From Stieleria varia (lineage in GTDB: Bacteria > Planctomycetota > Planctomycetia > Pirellulales > Pirellulaceae): a DNA stretch of 64,000 nt. Every line of letters begins with the position of its first letter. Within the stretch, counting starts at the first letter, position 1. The notes below the pieces were generated by a model. That model ran no database searches. It saw nothing but the letters and a program-made list of their open reading frames with translations, and was not told the DNA's origin. Of this stretch, positions 46,837-56,346 are shown piece after piece. The translations under genes and the position numbers were made by a program. The stretch is from positions 5,208,001 to 5,272,000 of the forward strand of contig NZ_CP151726.1 of NCBI RefSeq assembly GCF_038443385.1. Direction: 5' to 3'.

Positions 46837-47799
46837 GTGCTCCGATCTCATCACCTGACCCGAGTTTGTGTTGTCGTTTTGGTGATTGCCACGCTGGGCT
46901 GGTTAAAAGTCTCGGCGGACGAAAAGCGTGCTGCTCCGCCGCAGTTTTCCGACAAGGACCTTGAAACCGTCTTCTTTGACAAACTCACGGACGCGTTTCG
47001 GGGAGAACGTCCTTCCTTGTCCAAAGTCCGCAAGGCCGCTGCGGCGACAAACGTCGCTGCTGACACTGCGCCGGCGGCCGGTTCCAACGGTGGGGCGGCG
47101 GAGGGAGGAAATCTATGGACAAAGCTGATCACGCCGGTCTCGCTGGAGGACGAAGTGAAGCGGGTGAAGCTGCACTACGACGGCGTGATCACCACGCCCA
47201 GCGCGTTCAACAGCGGTGGCTATCAAGATGCAAGATTGGACCTGACGATCCTGGCCACCATGTTCGCCGTCATCTCCGAGCACGAAGGAGACGTGCGTTG
47301 GAAAAGCAGTGCCGCGGCGGCTCGCGACATCTTGGCTCGAACCGCGTTTCGCTGCAGCTCAGGCTCGACCCAGGTCTACAATGAAGCGAAGACGCGGAAA
47401 GCGGACTTGCAGGATTTGGTCAGCGGATCGGGACTTTCCGGCCCGGCCAGTTCCGAAGCCAACGACTGGTCCGTCGTCGCCGATCGTTCGCCGATGATGG
47501 AGTACTTGGACGAGCTGAAGGAATCACTCAAAGGAGCGACCAATAGCGAGAGCACGGTCAAAGATGACCCAGCGACCGCACGTCGAAACGCAGAGCTGAT
47601 CGCAGTGGTCGGTGAAGTCTTGATTCAGGAAGGGCTCGATGACGCGGACGATAAAGACTATGTAGCGTTCAGCAAAGTGATGACGTCGGCGGCCAGCGAT
47701 GTGACTCGAGCGATTGAACTCGGCGACTACGATGCGGTTCGAAAAGCCGTCGGCGCAGTCACGCAAAGCTGTGACACATGCCACGACCAATACCGATAA
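46837..47799 (+). CDS. Periplasmic c-type cytochrome-like protein
   Basis: The chosen GTG at 46837 gives 320 residues; GAGG lies 9 bases upstream and a TTG start at 46813 would add eight. A signal segment (TRVCVVVLVIATLGWLKVSA-D) leads to a mature region that begins with acidic and Ala-rich linkers. One heme-binding motif, C-D-T-C-H, sits six residues from the end (SCDTCHDQYR), as in class II cytochromes c where the heme is near the C-terminus. The preceding helices (residues about 85-310) are compatible with a helical-bundle cytochrome c'-like fold, but sequence identity cannot be judged by eye. It could serve electron transfer in the periplasm. Confidence 0.72.
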   Translation: MLRSHHLTRVCVVVLVIATLGWLKVSADEKRAAPPQFSDKDLETVFFDKLTDAFRGERPSLSKVRKAAAATNVAADTAPAAGSNGGAAEGGNLWTKLITPVSLEDEVKRVKLHYDGVITTPSAFNSGGYQDARLDLTILATMFAVISEHEGDVRWKSSAAAARDILARTAFRCSSGSTQVYNEAKTRKADLQDLVSGSGLSGPASSEANDWSVVADRSPMMEYLDELKESLKGATNSESTVKDDPATARRNAELIAVVGEVLIQEGLDDADDKDYVAFSKVMTSAASDVTRAIELGDYDAVRKAVGAVTQSCDTCHDQYR

Positions 47800-47806
47800 C
47801 AGCCCT

Positions 47807-47832
47807 CCCCGTAATGGGATTCGCCAGAATTC
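47807..47832 (-). repeat. 26-bp dispersed repeat, copy 1
   Basis: Read on the minus strand it is gaattctggcgaatcccatt plus acgggg, matching 52321-52346 with one substitution. A degenerate tccccagaattccc segment follows near 47871. Confidence 0.7.
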
Positions 47833-47931
47833 CCCCCAGAACAAAACATCAACTCTCAACGGAAAGGAATTCCCCAGAATTCCCTTCGCAACGGGTGTCG
47901 GACGAAGTCCATTGACTGAAAGGATGAAACC

Positions 47932-49614
47932 ATGGCACCGAGTGATCCGCTACGTCGCAGCATGGCCAACGTTTCGATCGGCCAGTATCTGATCCAACGC
48001 TTGCGTGACTATGGGATCGAACAAATGTTCGGCATCCCAGGCGACTACGTGTTGTCGTTCTACAGCGAACTGGAAAAGAGTCCGATCGAAGTCATCGGAT
48101 GTACGCGAGAGGACTGCGCCGGCTTCGCCGCGGATGCCTACGCGCGGCTCAGGGGCATGGGAGCCTTGTGTGTCACCTACTGTGTCGGCGGATTGAGCGT
48201 TTGCAATTCGATTGCCGGCGCTTATGCGGAGAAATCACCAGTGGTCGTGATCAGCGGATCGCCGGGTCTGAAGGAACGTGGCGGCGGGACGTTGCTGCAC
48301 CACATGGTCCGCGACTTTCGGACTCAATATGACGTCTTTGAAAAGTTCACCATCGCGGGTACGGAGCTGTCCGATCCCGTCACCGCGTTTTCCGAAATCG
48401 ATCGTGTCCTGGACGCTTGCGATCGTTACAAACGACCTGTCTACATCGAATTACCCAGAGACATGGTGCATGTTGTTCCGCCGGTGACCCATGGCTACCG
48501 AGGCCACGTGCGTGAACCAGACTCCGGTGCGACAGCAGAAGCCGTTGCCGAATCGGTGGCCCGAATCGCCCAAGCCGAGAAGCCGGTCATCATTGCCGGG
48601 ATCGAAATCCATCGCTTCGGACTGCAAGACGAGTTGCTCGCACTGGCGGACAAATCGCAAATCGCGATCGCGACAACCATGCTGGGCAAGAGTGTGGTGA
48701 GCGAACGTCACCCTCGGTTCATTGGATTGTACGAAGGAGCCCTGGGAAATCAGGATCTGACACGGTTCGTGGAGGAAAGCGATTTGGTGTTGCTGTTGGG
48801 CGCCTTTCTCAGTGACATCAATCTTGGGATCTACACCGCGCAACTGGACCCGACTCGCTGTATCTATGCGACCAGTGAAGAAATCCGGATTTCGCATCAT
48901 CACTACCACAACGTTTTGCTGCGAGAGTACCTGCAGTCGCTCGTGGCGTCCGAGCTGAAGCCCACCGGGCGGACGATTCCCACTTCGTTGGTCTGTGGAG
49001 CAGGTGAAGTTGGCCAGGACCACGAACCTGCCGACGAACCGCTGACAACGAGCTGGATGGTAAAACGGCTCAATCGCCTGATTGATGCCGACACGATTGT
49101 CATCGCTGATGTCGGAGACTCGTTGTTTGCGGCCACCGAGTTGACGATTCATGATCGAGGCGAGTTCCTCGCACCGGCATACTACACCTCCATGGGTTTC
49201 AGCATTCCGGCCGCCTTGGGTGCGGCCACTGCATGCTCAGACCATCGAGTCGTTGTGCTTGTCGGCGACGGTGCCTTTCAAATGACCGGTCAAGAACTCA
49301 GCACGCTGGTGCGTTACGGTCACAATCCCATCGTGATCTTGTTGGACAATCACGGATACGGAACCGAACGCTTCTTGCACGCCGGTCAGTGGCGGTACAA
49401 CGAGATTCAACCGTGGAACTATACCCAGCTATTGTCCGTGTACGGTCGCGGCGAGTCTCACTTGGTGACCACCGAGCGAGAGTTCCAGGCGGCCTTGGAG
49501 CATGCGTGGCGAACGACCGATACGCCGCATTTGATCCAAGCCAAACTGCTAGAGGGCGACGCCAGTCAGACCCTCAAGAACTTGGCCGAACGAATGGGCA
49601 AGAACGTCGGCTGA
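47932..49614 (+). CDS. Thiamine-diphosphate-dependent 2-keto acid decarboxylase (pyruvate/indolepyruvate decarboxylase family)
   Basis: The 560-residue enzyme has the three-domain TPP architecture. The N-terminal pyrimidine-binding part contains the activating Glu in C-T-R-E-D-C-A-G-F-A-A-D-A-Y-A-R (about 57-72) and an adjacent H-H pair (about 123-124), which is typical of pyruvate/indolepyruvate decarboxylases. The C-terminal PP-binding motif is G-D-G-A-F-Q-M-T-G-Q-E-L-S-T and later D-N-H-G-Y-G-T-E, the GDG-(X)n-N type. Known enzymes decarboxylate pyruvate, phenylpyruvate or indolepyruvate to aldehydes; which acid is used here is not determined. AAAGGATG is upstream of the ATG. No aldehyde dehydrogenase or aminotransferase is adjacent. 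Confidence 0.88.
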   Translation: MAPSDPLRRSMANVSIGQYLIQRLRDYGIEQMFGIPGDYVLSFYSELEKSPIEVIGCTREDCAGFAADAYARLRGMGALCVTYCVGGLSVCNSIAGAYAEKSPVVVISGSPGLKERGGGTLLHHMVRDFRTQYDVFEKFTIAGTELSDPVTAFSEIDRVLDACDRYKRPVYIELPRDMVHVVPPVTHGYRGHVREPDSGATAEAVAESVARIAQAEKPVIIAGIEIHRFGLQDELLALADKSQIAIATTMLGKSVVSERHPRFIGLYEGALGNQDLTRFVEESDLVLLLGAFLSDINLGIYTAQLDPTRCIYATSEEIRISHHHYHNVLLREYLQSLVASELKPTGRTIPTSLVCGAGEVGQDHEPADEPLTTSWMVKRLNRLIDADTIVIADVGDSLFAATELTIHDRGEFLAPAYYTSMGFSIPAALGAATACSDHRVVVLVGDGAFQMTGQELSTLVRYGHNPIVILLDNHGYGTERFLHAGQWRYNEIQPWNYTQLLSVYGRGESHLVTTEREFQAALEHAWRTTDTPHLIQAKLLEGDASQTLKNLAERMGKNVG

Positions 49615-49696
49615 TATCCAACAGATTGAACGGCACTGTTTAATCGCATGGTTCCGATCGAATCAGCTGCTCCGTTTCCTAACAGCAAACCATTTC

Positions 49697-51232
49697 ATGA
49701 AACGTACTCTGGCACTGCTTATCTTATTTTTCCTCGTTGCTTGCGATGTCATTGCCCAGACATGGCCGCAAGCGGCGGGTCCAAGCGGTGATTTCGTTGC
49801 CGACGGATCTGCGGTTTCTGATTTCAGCGTTTCACTCGACAAGAATGTGCTCTGGACGACGCCGCTGCCAAGCACCGGACAGGGGACTCCAGTCGTGGTC
49901 GACGGAAAGGTTTTTCTGACATCGCACGCTGCGATCTCAGCAGATAGCGAAACGGGCAGCGATATCCTCGGGATGTGTTTCGACGCGAAGACCGGCGTCG
50001 AGCTTTGGCGTCGCGAGATACCGGGCACCCGCGAAACCGACTTGTCCAGCTTGTTCAGCGACAACACTGCGGCATCGCCCGTTGCGACTGAACACGCGGT
50101 GTGCTTTATCAATGTGGGCGGCACCTTGGTCACCTTTGATCTTGATGGCAACGAACTGTGGCGATCGGTTTGGACTCCCTTTGGACGGCACCACGCCCGG
50201 GGACACGAACCGATGCTGCACGATGGCCACGTGATCTTGATGCATGTGCCTCGAACGGATTTGCCCATCTCGGCAACGACCAAAGCGGGTGCGCAACCTT
50301 TGGGGACCGACTACGAATTGTGGACACGTCTGCAAGCGTATGATCTTGCCACTGGGAAACGTTCTTGGATCGCCGACGCGGGGACTTCGGTTCACTGCAC
50401 GTCGATCTTGCAAACGCTGCCGAATGGTCACCACGCGATTTTGACCGGTCGCGGAGGAGGCCACCAGCCGCCGGAGAAACCCTACGGACTTTCACTGATT
50501 GATGCATCCAACGGTCACAGCATCTGGGACCGCGAGATCCCGGGTTACGCGGCACATCAAAATGTGTGCTGGGACGGTCGTCGGATCGCGTGCATGATCG
50601 GCAGCGAACATTGCACGCTGGACGCGATGACGGGAAAGGAAATTCTGCGAGCATCATTGCTCGACAACGTAAGTATCTGTCGCCACATCGACGGACACTA
50701 CGTCACGCAGCACAATCAGTCCTTGTCGGCCACCAAACAGCGTGCCAGAGGCATCACGTACCAAACCAACTGCTTGGTTGGCGACTATCACTATTTTTTG
50801 GCACACCATGATCATCTCGTCGGACGCGTGAATGTTCAGAGTGGAAAGGTCGAGTATTTGCAGGTGCCCGTCCAGGTGATTCGCAACCCGGGTAAGAGCG
50901 ATGAACTGCTATGGGACAAGGCTCTGCCCAACGACATGAAGAACGCGGATGGTTTCCTCGCGACGCAGGACAAACGCAACGCGGGCAGCGGCTGGGGCCA
51001 CGTTTCAGCGGCCAGCCCCATTGTCGTCGGTGACCTGATCTACATGCCCACGATGGTGGGAACGGTTTACGTTTTGAGATGGAACGCGGATGATTTGAAC
51101 GCGGACGCATTGGTGTCCATCAGTGATCTCGGCCCGGCCGGCGAAACATGGTCCCTATCCAGTCTCGCCTACGCCGATGGTCGACTGTACGCGCGGACGC
51201 TGAAGCAGTTGATTTGCATTGGACTAGAGTGA
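49697..51232 (+). CDS. Secreted PQQ-like beta-propeller protein
   Basis: The 511-residue protein has a signal peptide (LALLILFFLVACDVIA-Q) and a mature region opening with W-P-Q-A-A-G-P-S-G-D-F, the same kind of opening as other planctomycete PQQ-domain proteins. Blade motifs such as CFDAKTGVELWRREIPG, VTFDLDGNELWRSVW, AYDLATGKRSWIADAG and LTLDAMTGKEIL recur. C near residue 16 and the signal cleavage are ambiguous, so a lipoprotein form is possible. A periplasmic scaffold or enzyme role is not determined. It is 82 bases behind the decarboxylase gene, so both could share a transcript. Confidence 0.85.
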   Translation: MKRTLALLILFFLVACDVIAQTWPQAAGPSGDFVADGSAVSDFSVSLDKNVLWTTPLPSTGQGTPVVVDGKVFLTSHAAISADSETGSDILGMCFDAKTGVELWRREIPGTRETDLSSLFSDNTAASPVATEHAVCFINVGGTLVTFDLDGNELWRSVWTPFGRHHARGHEPMLHDGHVILMHVPRTDLPISATTKAGAQPLGTDYELWTRLQAYDLATGKRSWIADAGTSVHCTSILQTLPNGHHAILTGRGGGHQPPEKPYGLSLIDASNGHSIWDREIPGYAAHQNVCWDGRRIACMIGSEHCTLDAMTGKEILRASLLDNVSICRHIDGHYVTQHNQSLSATKQRARGITYQTNCLVGDYHYFLAHHDHLVGRVNVQSGKVEYLQVPVQVIRNPGKSDELLWDKALPNDMKNADGFLATQDKRNAGSGWGHVSAASPIVVGDLIYMPTMVGTVYVLRWNADDLNADALVSISDLGPAGETWSLSSLAYADGRLYARTLKQLICIGLE

Positions 51233-51274
51233 CGCTGGGCTATTTGCCCTTCGGTACTCTCACTTCGCTACTGG

Positions 51275-51997
51275 TCACACACGTCGGCGTCGGACAGCCA
51301 TGATTCCGCCGATCAGTGTCAACAAGATGAATGCGGACGGCTCAGGAACCGCGCTGACTTGCCCCAGCATCACATGGTCGAAAACGTAACGCATCGTGCC
51401 GCTGCCGAGTTGCGTGGTCAAACGAACCTGTGAAATTGAATTGTTTCCGCCGTCGTCGTACAGGCCGAGGAAGTACGCCGTGTCATTGACTGGCAAATCC
51501 TCCTGCTCCAGGGCTGTCCCGACACTGACCGTCGCCAATCCACCGGTGGTCGACAATGCGATGGTGCCAGCATTGATCGGATTGAATCGATCAAAATAGA
51601 CAAACAAACCAACCGAGTTCTGTGCCTGATCGAAGTCAAAGACAACTTCGCTGGTTTCATCAAATGTGACCGTCGGCGGAATCACTCCAATTGGATTCTC
51701 TCGGTTGACGAAATTGGAAACAGAATTGATGCCAAAGGTCGGGCCGTTTGCCAAAGCGTCTCCCCCGGCGTCGGAGATCATCAACACATCACCATTGGTC
51801 TCCGTAAAGGTGATCCCGCTCAACGCATTCAATGAGGTTCCGGACGCCGTCGAGTCAAAGTCGACAATCTGCTGAGTTGCCGAAGTGTTCGCGCCGTAAA
51901 CTGTCAGCGATGACGTCGAAACAATGGCCGCAGAGGAAATCATAGGAAAGCACCCACAACCCACCACGACGGCTGAAATCAAGACAAGTCGATTCAT
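51275..51997 (-). CDS. Secreted protein with PEP-CTERM sorting signal
   Basis: The 240-residue protein has an N-terminal signal (LVLISAVVVGCGCFPMISSAA) and a C-terminal PEP-CTERM tail: V-P-E-P-S-A-F, a hydrophobic helix (ILLTLIGGIMAV) and R-R-R-R. PEP-CTERM proteins are recognised by exosortase and cut in the tail, then placed on the surface, often in exopolysaccharide. The central part is Ser/Thr-rich with beta-type strands, without known catalytic motif. No exosortase is seen in the window. It is divergent from the cytochrome gene at 52411. Confidence 0.88.
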   Translation of the reverse strand: MNRLVLISAVVVGCGCFPMISSAAIVSTSSLTVYGANTSATQQIVDFDSTASGTSLNALSGITFTETNGDVLMISDAGGDALANGPTFGINSVSNFVNRENPIGVIPPTVTFDETSEVVFDFDQAQNSVGLFVYFDRFNPINAGTIALSTTGGLATVSVGTALEQEDLPVNDTAYFLGLYDDGGNNSISQVRLTTQLGSGTMRYVFDHVMLGQVSAVPEPSAFILLTLIGGIMAVRRRRV

Positions 51998-52410
51998 GTC
52001 ATTTTGCCCAAAAGATGAAGTATCACAGATGTGCTGGGCATTTTAGCGTACTCACACCCCTCAGTGGGGAAGCCAGGAACGCCATGCAACAAAAATGCGG
52101 CAACTGTCCACTGGTCCACTTGGACGGGCCCACTTGGACGTATGCTGATCCGCCCGCTGCGTCCTCTTCGTCGCCTTCGTCGCCTTCGTCCTATTCGCCC
52201 CGTCAGTGTCACTGCCAAACTGACGCAGCCCAGTGGCCTAGCGAAAAGACGCATTTGATTCCTGCTAGAATGATGGTCAGCAACGAACGAACCAATGCCC
52301 CCAAAAAAAGCATGTCGAGAGAATTCTGGCGAATCCCACTACGGGGTACGAGGGCGGGTGATTCGTTGCTGCTGAAGCTTGGAAAAGGTTGAAACCCAAA
52401 CACCAATGGG
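51998..52410. other. Divergent intergenic region with short repeats
   Basis: 413 bases between the PEP-CTERM gene and the PSCyt1 gene. It contains gtcgccttcgtcgccttcgtcc tandem repeats (near 52170-52191) and the second 26-bp repeat (52321-52346). No gene is supportable. Confidence 0.55.
52321..52346 (+). repeat. 26-bp dispersed repeat, copy 2
   Basis: gaattctggcgaatcccact plus acgggg; matches the reverse complement of 47807-47832 except for one base. Confidence 0.7.
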
Positions 52411-54852
52411 ATGTTTTTGATGTTGAGGATGAGTTTTCTCCTGTCTTTGTTCCTAATCTGCGTTGCAGGTGGGCTGAATGTCTGCGCGGCGGAGATCGAT
52501 TTTTCGCACGAGATTGTTCCAATTCTCAATGCCAACTGTGTTACATGCCACGGTGGGCGAGAGAGCGAAGGCGATTTTTCGCTCAACACGCGAGAATCAC
52601 TAGTTGATTCGGGCATGGTGGACATAGGCGACGCAGCGGCTTCTCATTTGGTCGATTTGATCGCGTCGGATGACACAGATATTCAGATGCCGCCGTCGGA
52701 CCGACCTCGGATGTCGGATCGCGAGATCCAACTGATTCGCCGTTGGATCGACGAAGGAATGAAATGGGAGCCAGGGTTCTCGTTTGAAATTCGCAGCTAC
52801 GAACCACCGGTGCGTCCGCGGCTGGTGACGCTGCCGCCGCCGACACCGGGGCGTGAACACCCGATCGATCGATTGTTAGATCGTTACCTTGCCGAGCGTG
52901 ATCTGAACGTCCCCGCGACGATCGACGATGCAGCATTTCTCAGACGCGTCCATTTGGATTTGATCGGGCTATTGCCGACGCCGGAGCAATACAGCGATTT
53001 CCTCGCCAGCGGTGCAGAGGGTCGTCGTGAGAAACTGATCGATGATCTGCTATCCAGGCGGATCGAGTATGCCGATCACTGGCTCACTTTTTTCAACGAT
53101 TTGCTGCGAAACGACTACAGCGGAACAGGTTTCATCACCGGTGGTCGAAAACAGGTCACGGAGTGGCTCTACTCGGCGTTGTTGGCCAACAAGCCCTTTG
53201 ATGAAATGACACGCGAATTGGTTGCCCCGCCGACGGCGGCCAGCCAAGGTTTCATCGATGGGATCAAGTGGCGTGGAGAGGTCAGCGCCGGACAAACGAA
53301 CGAGATTCAGTTTTCGCAAAGCATCTCGCAATCGTTCTTGGGGATCAACATGAAGTGTGCTTCGTGCCACGATAGTTTCATTGATCGCTGGACGCTGAAG
53401 GAAGCGTACGGATTGGCGGCGGTTTATGCGGACGCGCCATTGGAGTTGCATCGTTGCGATAAACCGACCGGAGAAACCCAAGCCGCCGCGTGGCTGTATC
53501 CGGAACTCGGACAGATAGATCCCAGTGCACCAAGAGCAGAGCGATTGCGTCAACTGGCCGGCTTGATGACCGATCCGCAAAACGCCCGCTATGCTCGAAC
53601 GATCGTCAATCGCTTGTGGAACCAGATGATGGGCCGTGGTTTGGTTCATCCATTGGATGCGATGCAGACCGAGCCTTGGAATGAAGAGTTATTGGATTTC
53701 TTGGCCAACGATTTTGTCGCCAACGGATACGATTTGAAGTCCACCCTGCGACTGATCGCGACATCGGAGGCCTATCAATCTCGCACCGAAATCGTCGATG
53801 GCGACGACGGCGGTCAGTACGTTTACCGGGGACCTCGCCAACGTCGATTGACGGCCGAGCAGTTCGTTGACGCGGTTTGGCAATTGTGCTCCGCCGCACC
53901 GACCAAGTTTGATGCTCCGGTGTTGAGAAGCACTGTCACGGATGCCGAGATCGCACAAACGCAGATCACCGGTAAATGGATATGGGGGAAACTGCAAAAC
54001 GGATCGTCACCGGGCGGCGAAGAATTGCTGATTCGCAAGACGATCGAACTGCCCGCGGACGTTTCTCAGGGTGGCGCCGTGATCACTTGTGACAACGAAT
54101 ATGTCCTCTACGTTGGCAATCGACAGATCATCGCGGGGACCGATTGGACTCAGCCGCAGGCTGTCTCAATGACCGGGGTGCTCAAGAAAGGTAGCAATCA
54201 GATTGTCATCAAAGCAAAGAATGCGGGGGCGGTGGGTGGAATGAACCCCGCCGGCTTGTTCTTTCAAGCTTCCTTGAAGCTGACCGACGGCAGCGAGGTC
54301 AGCATCGCGAGTGATGAGACATGGCAGTACAACCCCGAGGTGCCCGAGTCCCGCGAGGGCAGAATGTCGGCACCGAAACAGGGTTGGCAACCCGTTACAA
54401 TCGTTCCAGGTCTGGATGTGTGGAACAAGGTGCTCGATGAGCAAGCCCGTCGGTTGTTGGCACCGATCATGACGACCGGTTCATCTGGCAAAATGATCCG
54501 GGCATCGTTGATGAAGAACACACCGTTGATGCAGTCCCTGGGGCGCCCGTTGCGTGAGCAGATCGTGTCGATGCGACCGGACGGCTTGACGACGTTGGAA
54601 GCCATCGATCTGGCGAACGCGGAGACGTTGACTCAGTGGTTGGCGCAGGGTGCCGAGCATTGGTCGGCTCGCGATTGGCAGACAAGTGACGCGTTGGTCG
54701 AGGAAATGTTTGTCGCAGCGTTGTCGCGTCAGCCGACACCAGGCGAACGGAACTTGTTGGTGGCTGCACTCGGCGAGCGTCCCGATCCGCAGTCCGTTCA
54801 AGACGTCATGTGGACGATTTTGATGCTGCCGGAATTCATGCTGGTGAGATAG
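52411..54852 (+). CDS. Planctomycete cytochrome with PSCyt1-DUF1549-DUF1553 architecture
   Basis: The 813-residue secreted protein has a signal peptide (LSLFLICVAGGLNVCAA-E). The PSCyt1 cytochrome domain has C-V-T-C-H (about 43-47), followed by DUF1549 at about 145-360 with its second heme-like motif C-A-S-C-H (about 315-319). DUF1553 begins at about 390. An inserted beta-rich region, about residues 530-670 (LLIRKTIELPADVSQGGAVI, YVLYVGNRQIIAG, QIVIKAKNAGAVG), resembles a jelly-roll carbohydrate-binding fold inside DUF1553. It is the classic partner of DUF1501 proteins. In-frame Mets at codons 4 and 7 are possible starts. The gene is followed by the DUF1501 gene after 22 bases. Confidence 0.9.
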   Translation: MFLMLRMSFLLSLFLICVAGGLNVCAAEIDFSHEIVPILNANCVTCHGGRESEGDFSLNTRESLVDSGMVDIGDAAASHLVDLIASDDTDIQMPPSDRPRMSDREIQLIRRWIDEGMKWEPGFSFEIRSYEPPVRPRLVTLPPPTPGREHPIDRLLDRYLAERDLNVPATIDDAAFLRRVHLDLIGLLPTPEQYSDFLASGAEGRREKLIDDLLSRRIEYADHWLTFFNDLLRNDYSGTGFITGGRKQVTEWLYSALLANKPFDEMTRELVAPPTAASQGFIDGIKWRGEVSAGQTNEIQFSQSISQSFLGINMKCASCHDSFIDRWTLKEAYGLAAVYADAPLELHRCDKPTGETQAAAWLYPELGQIDPSAPRAERLRQLAGLMTDPQNARYARTIVNRLWNQMMGRGLVHPLDAMQTEPWNEELLDFLANDFVANGYDLKSTLRLIATSEAYQSRTEIVDGDDGGQYVYRGPRQRRLTAEQFVDAVWQLCSAAPTKFDAPVLRSTVTDAEIAQTQITGKWIWGKLQNGSSPGGEELLIRKTIELPADVSQGGAVITCDNEYVLYVGNRQIIAGTDWTQPQAVSMTGVLKKGSNQIVIKAKNAGAVGGMNPAGLFFQASLKLTDGSEVSIASDETWQYNPEVPESREGRMSAPKQGWQPVTIVPGLDVWNKVLDEQARRLLAPIMTTGSSGKMIRASLMKNTPLMQSLGRPLREQIVSMRPDGLTTLEAIDLANAETLTQWLAQGAEHWSARDWQTSDALVEEMFVAALSRQPTPGERNLLVAALGERPDPQSVQDVMWTILMLPEFMLVR

Positions 54853-54874
54853 CGTTGGTAAGACAGGAATGAAC

Positions 54875-56329
54875 ATGAGTGATCTAATGAAGAACGAAGA
54901 CCAGCCCAAAGCGATCGTGCGGCGTGATTTTTTGCGAGGATTGTCCGCTGCGTCTCTGGCGGCGTTGGCATGTGGTGCGCCGCGTGCTTTGTCGGCCACG
55001 GAAGTAGTGGAGCAGCCCGAACCGAGCGCCGATGCGTGCATTTTGATCTGGTTGGCCGGCGGTATGGCGGCACCCGATACCTTTGATCCCAAACGCTATT
55101 TGCCGTTTGAAAAAGGATTGAAAGTGGCGGACATGCTCAGCACGTTTCCGTCGATCGATACGGCGGTGGACCAAATCAAAATCTGCGAAGGACTGGAACA
55201 GATTGCGTCTGTCATGGATCGCGGAACACTGATCCGCTCGCACGTGCAACCGGATTTGGGCAGCATCCTGCACTCGCGTCACCAGTACCACTGGCACACC
55301 GGGTACGTTCCCCCGCAAACGGTCGCTGCACCGCATATCGGGTCGTGGATGGCCAAGGTGCTCGGTGCGCAGAACGACGTCATGCCGGCGTTCGTCAACA
55401 TCGGTCAACGTCTGGAGGGCGTCGGTGAAAGCGAGGAGCTCAAGGCGTTCACCACCGCGGGTTTCTTCGGCAGCGAGTTCGCACCGATGAATCTGCCGTA
55501 TCCCGATCAAGCCGCGATTTCGGTGCGTCCGCCCAAGGGAATGGACGCGCAGAGATTTGCAAATCGCGATCGATTGTTCCGCAGGCTGGTCGACCAGAGT
55601 CCGCAGCGAGAGTATCTCAGCGATTTCCAGCAGGAGTCCATGTTGCGATCGATGGACAATGCGTATCGGTTGCTGAGTAGCGAAAAGCGAAACGCGTTCG
55701 ACATCACGCTGGAGGAGAAGTCGAGTTACGACAAGTACAACACCAGCCGATTCGGACAAGGATGCTTGTTGGCGAGGCGATTGGTGGAAGCCGGATCACG
55801 GTTTGTCGAGGTCACGACGGAGTACGTGCCGTTCTTGCATTTCGACACGCACAACGATGGGCACACGACGATGACGAGAATGCACTCCGAGATCGACGGG
55901 CCGATCAGCCAACTGATTTTGGATTTGGAGTCGCGAGGGTTGCTCGATCGCACCTTGGTCGTGATCGCGTCGGAGTTCAGTCGTGACGCATTGATCGAGG
56001 GCGTTCCGGGGTCGACAGCGAAAGACCAGGCGCGTGACAAAGTCGATGTGATCAGTGAGATGAAACACTTTGGACTGCACCGGCATTTCACCGGTGGCTC
56101 CAGCGTTCTGATGTTTGGCGGTGGCATTAAACGCGGTCACTTGCACGGCGCAACGGCGAACGAACGCCCGCTGGTGGCAATCGAAGACCCGGTGTCGATC
56201 GAAGACATGCATGCGACGATCATGACCGCGATGGGAATCAGTCCCCGCACGGGTTTTGACATCGAAGGACGCCCGTTCTACGTGACCAAAGACGGCAAGG
56301 GCGTTTCGCAGGACGCGTTGTTCGCGTGA
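54875..56329 (+). CDS. DUF1501 (sulfatase-like) secreted protein
   Basis: The 484-residue protein is assigned from ATG 54875, with AGGA 6 bases upstream; the ATG at 54869 has that AGGA too close. A twin-arginine-like leader (R-R-D-F-L-R-G-L-S-A-A, hydrophobic to about 42) is followed by DUF1501 features: I-L-I-W-L-A-G-G-M-A-A-P-D-T-F-D-P, RSHVQPDLGSILHSRHQYHWHTG, VEVTTEYVPFLHFDTHNDGHTTM and TLVVIASEFSRDALIEG. His and Asp residues in those stretches are candidate metal ligands. It pairs with the preceding cytochrome. Function unknown. Confidence 0.88.
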   Translation: MSDLMKNEDQPKAIVRRDFLRGLSAASLAALACGAPRALSATEVVEQPEPSADACILIWLAGGMAAPDTFDPKRYLPFEKGLKVADMLSTFPSIDTAVDQIKICEGLEQIASVMDRGTLIRSHVQPDLGSILHSRHQYHWHTGYVPPQTVAAPHIGSWMAKVLGAQNDVMPAFVNIGQRLEGVGESEELKAFTTAGFFGSEFAPMNLPYPDQAAISVRPPKGMDAQRFANRDRLFRRLVDQSPQREYLSDFQQESMLRSMDNAYRLLSSEKRNAFDITLEEKSSYDKYNTSRFGQGCLLARRLVEAGSRFVEVTTEYVPFLHFDTHNDGHTTMTRMHSEIDGPISQLILDLESRGLLDRTLVVIASEFSRDALIEGVPGSTAKDQARDKVDVISEMKHFGLHRHFTGGSSVLMFGGGIKRGHLHGATANERPLVAIEDPVSIEDMHATIMTAMGISPRTGFDIEGRPFYVTKDGKGVSQDALFA

Positions 56330-56346
56330 CGGTTGTTTAGGTCGAG

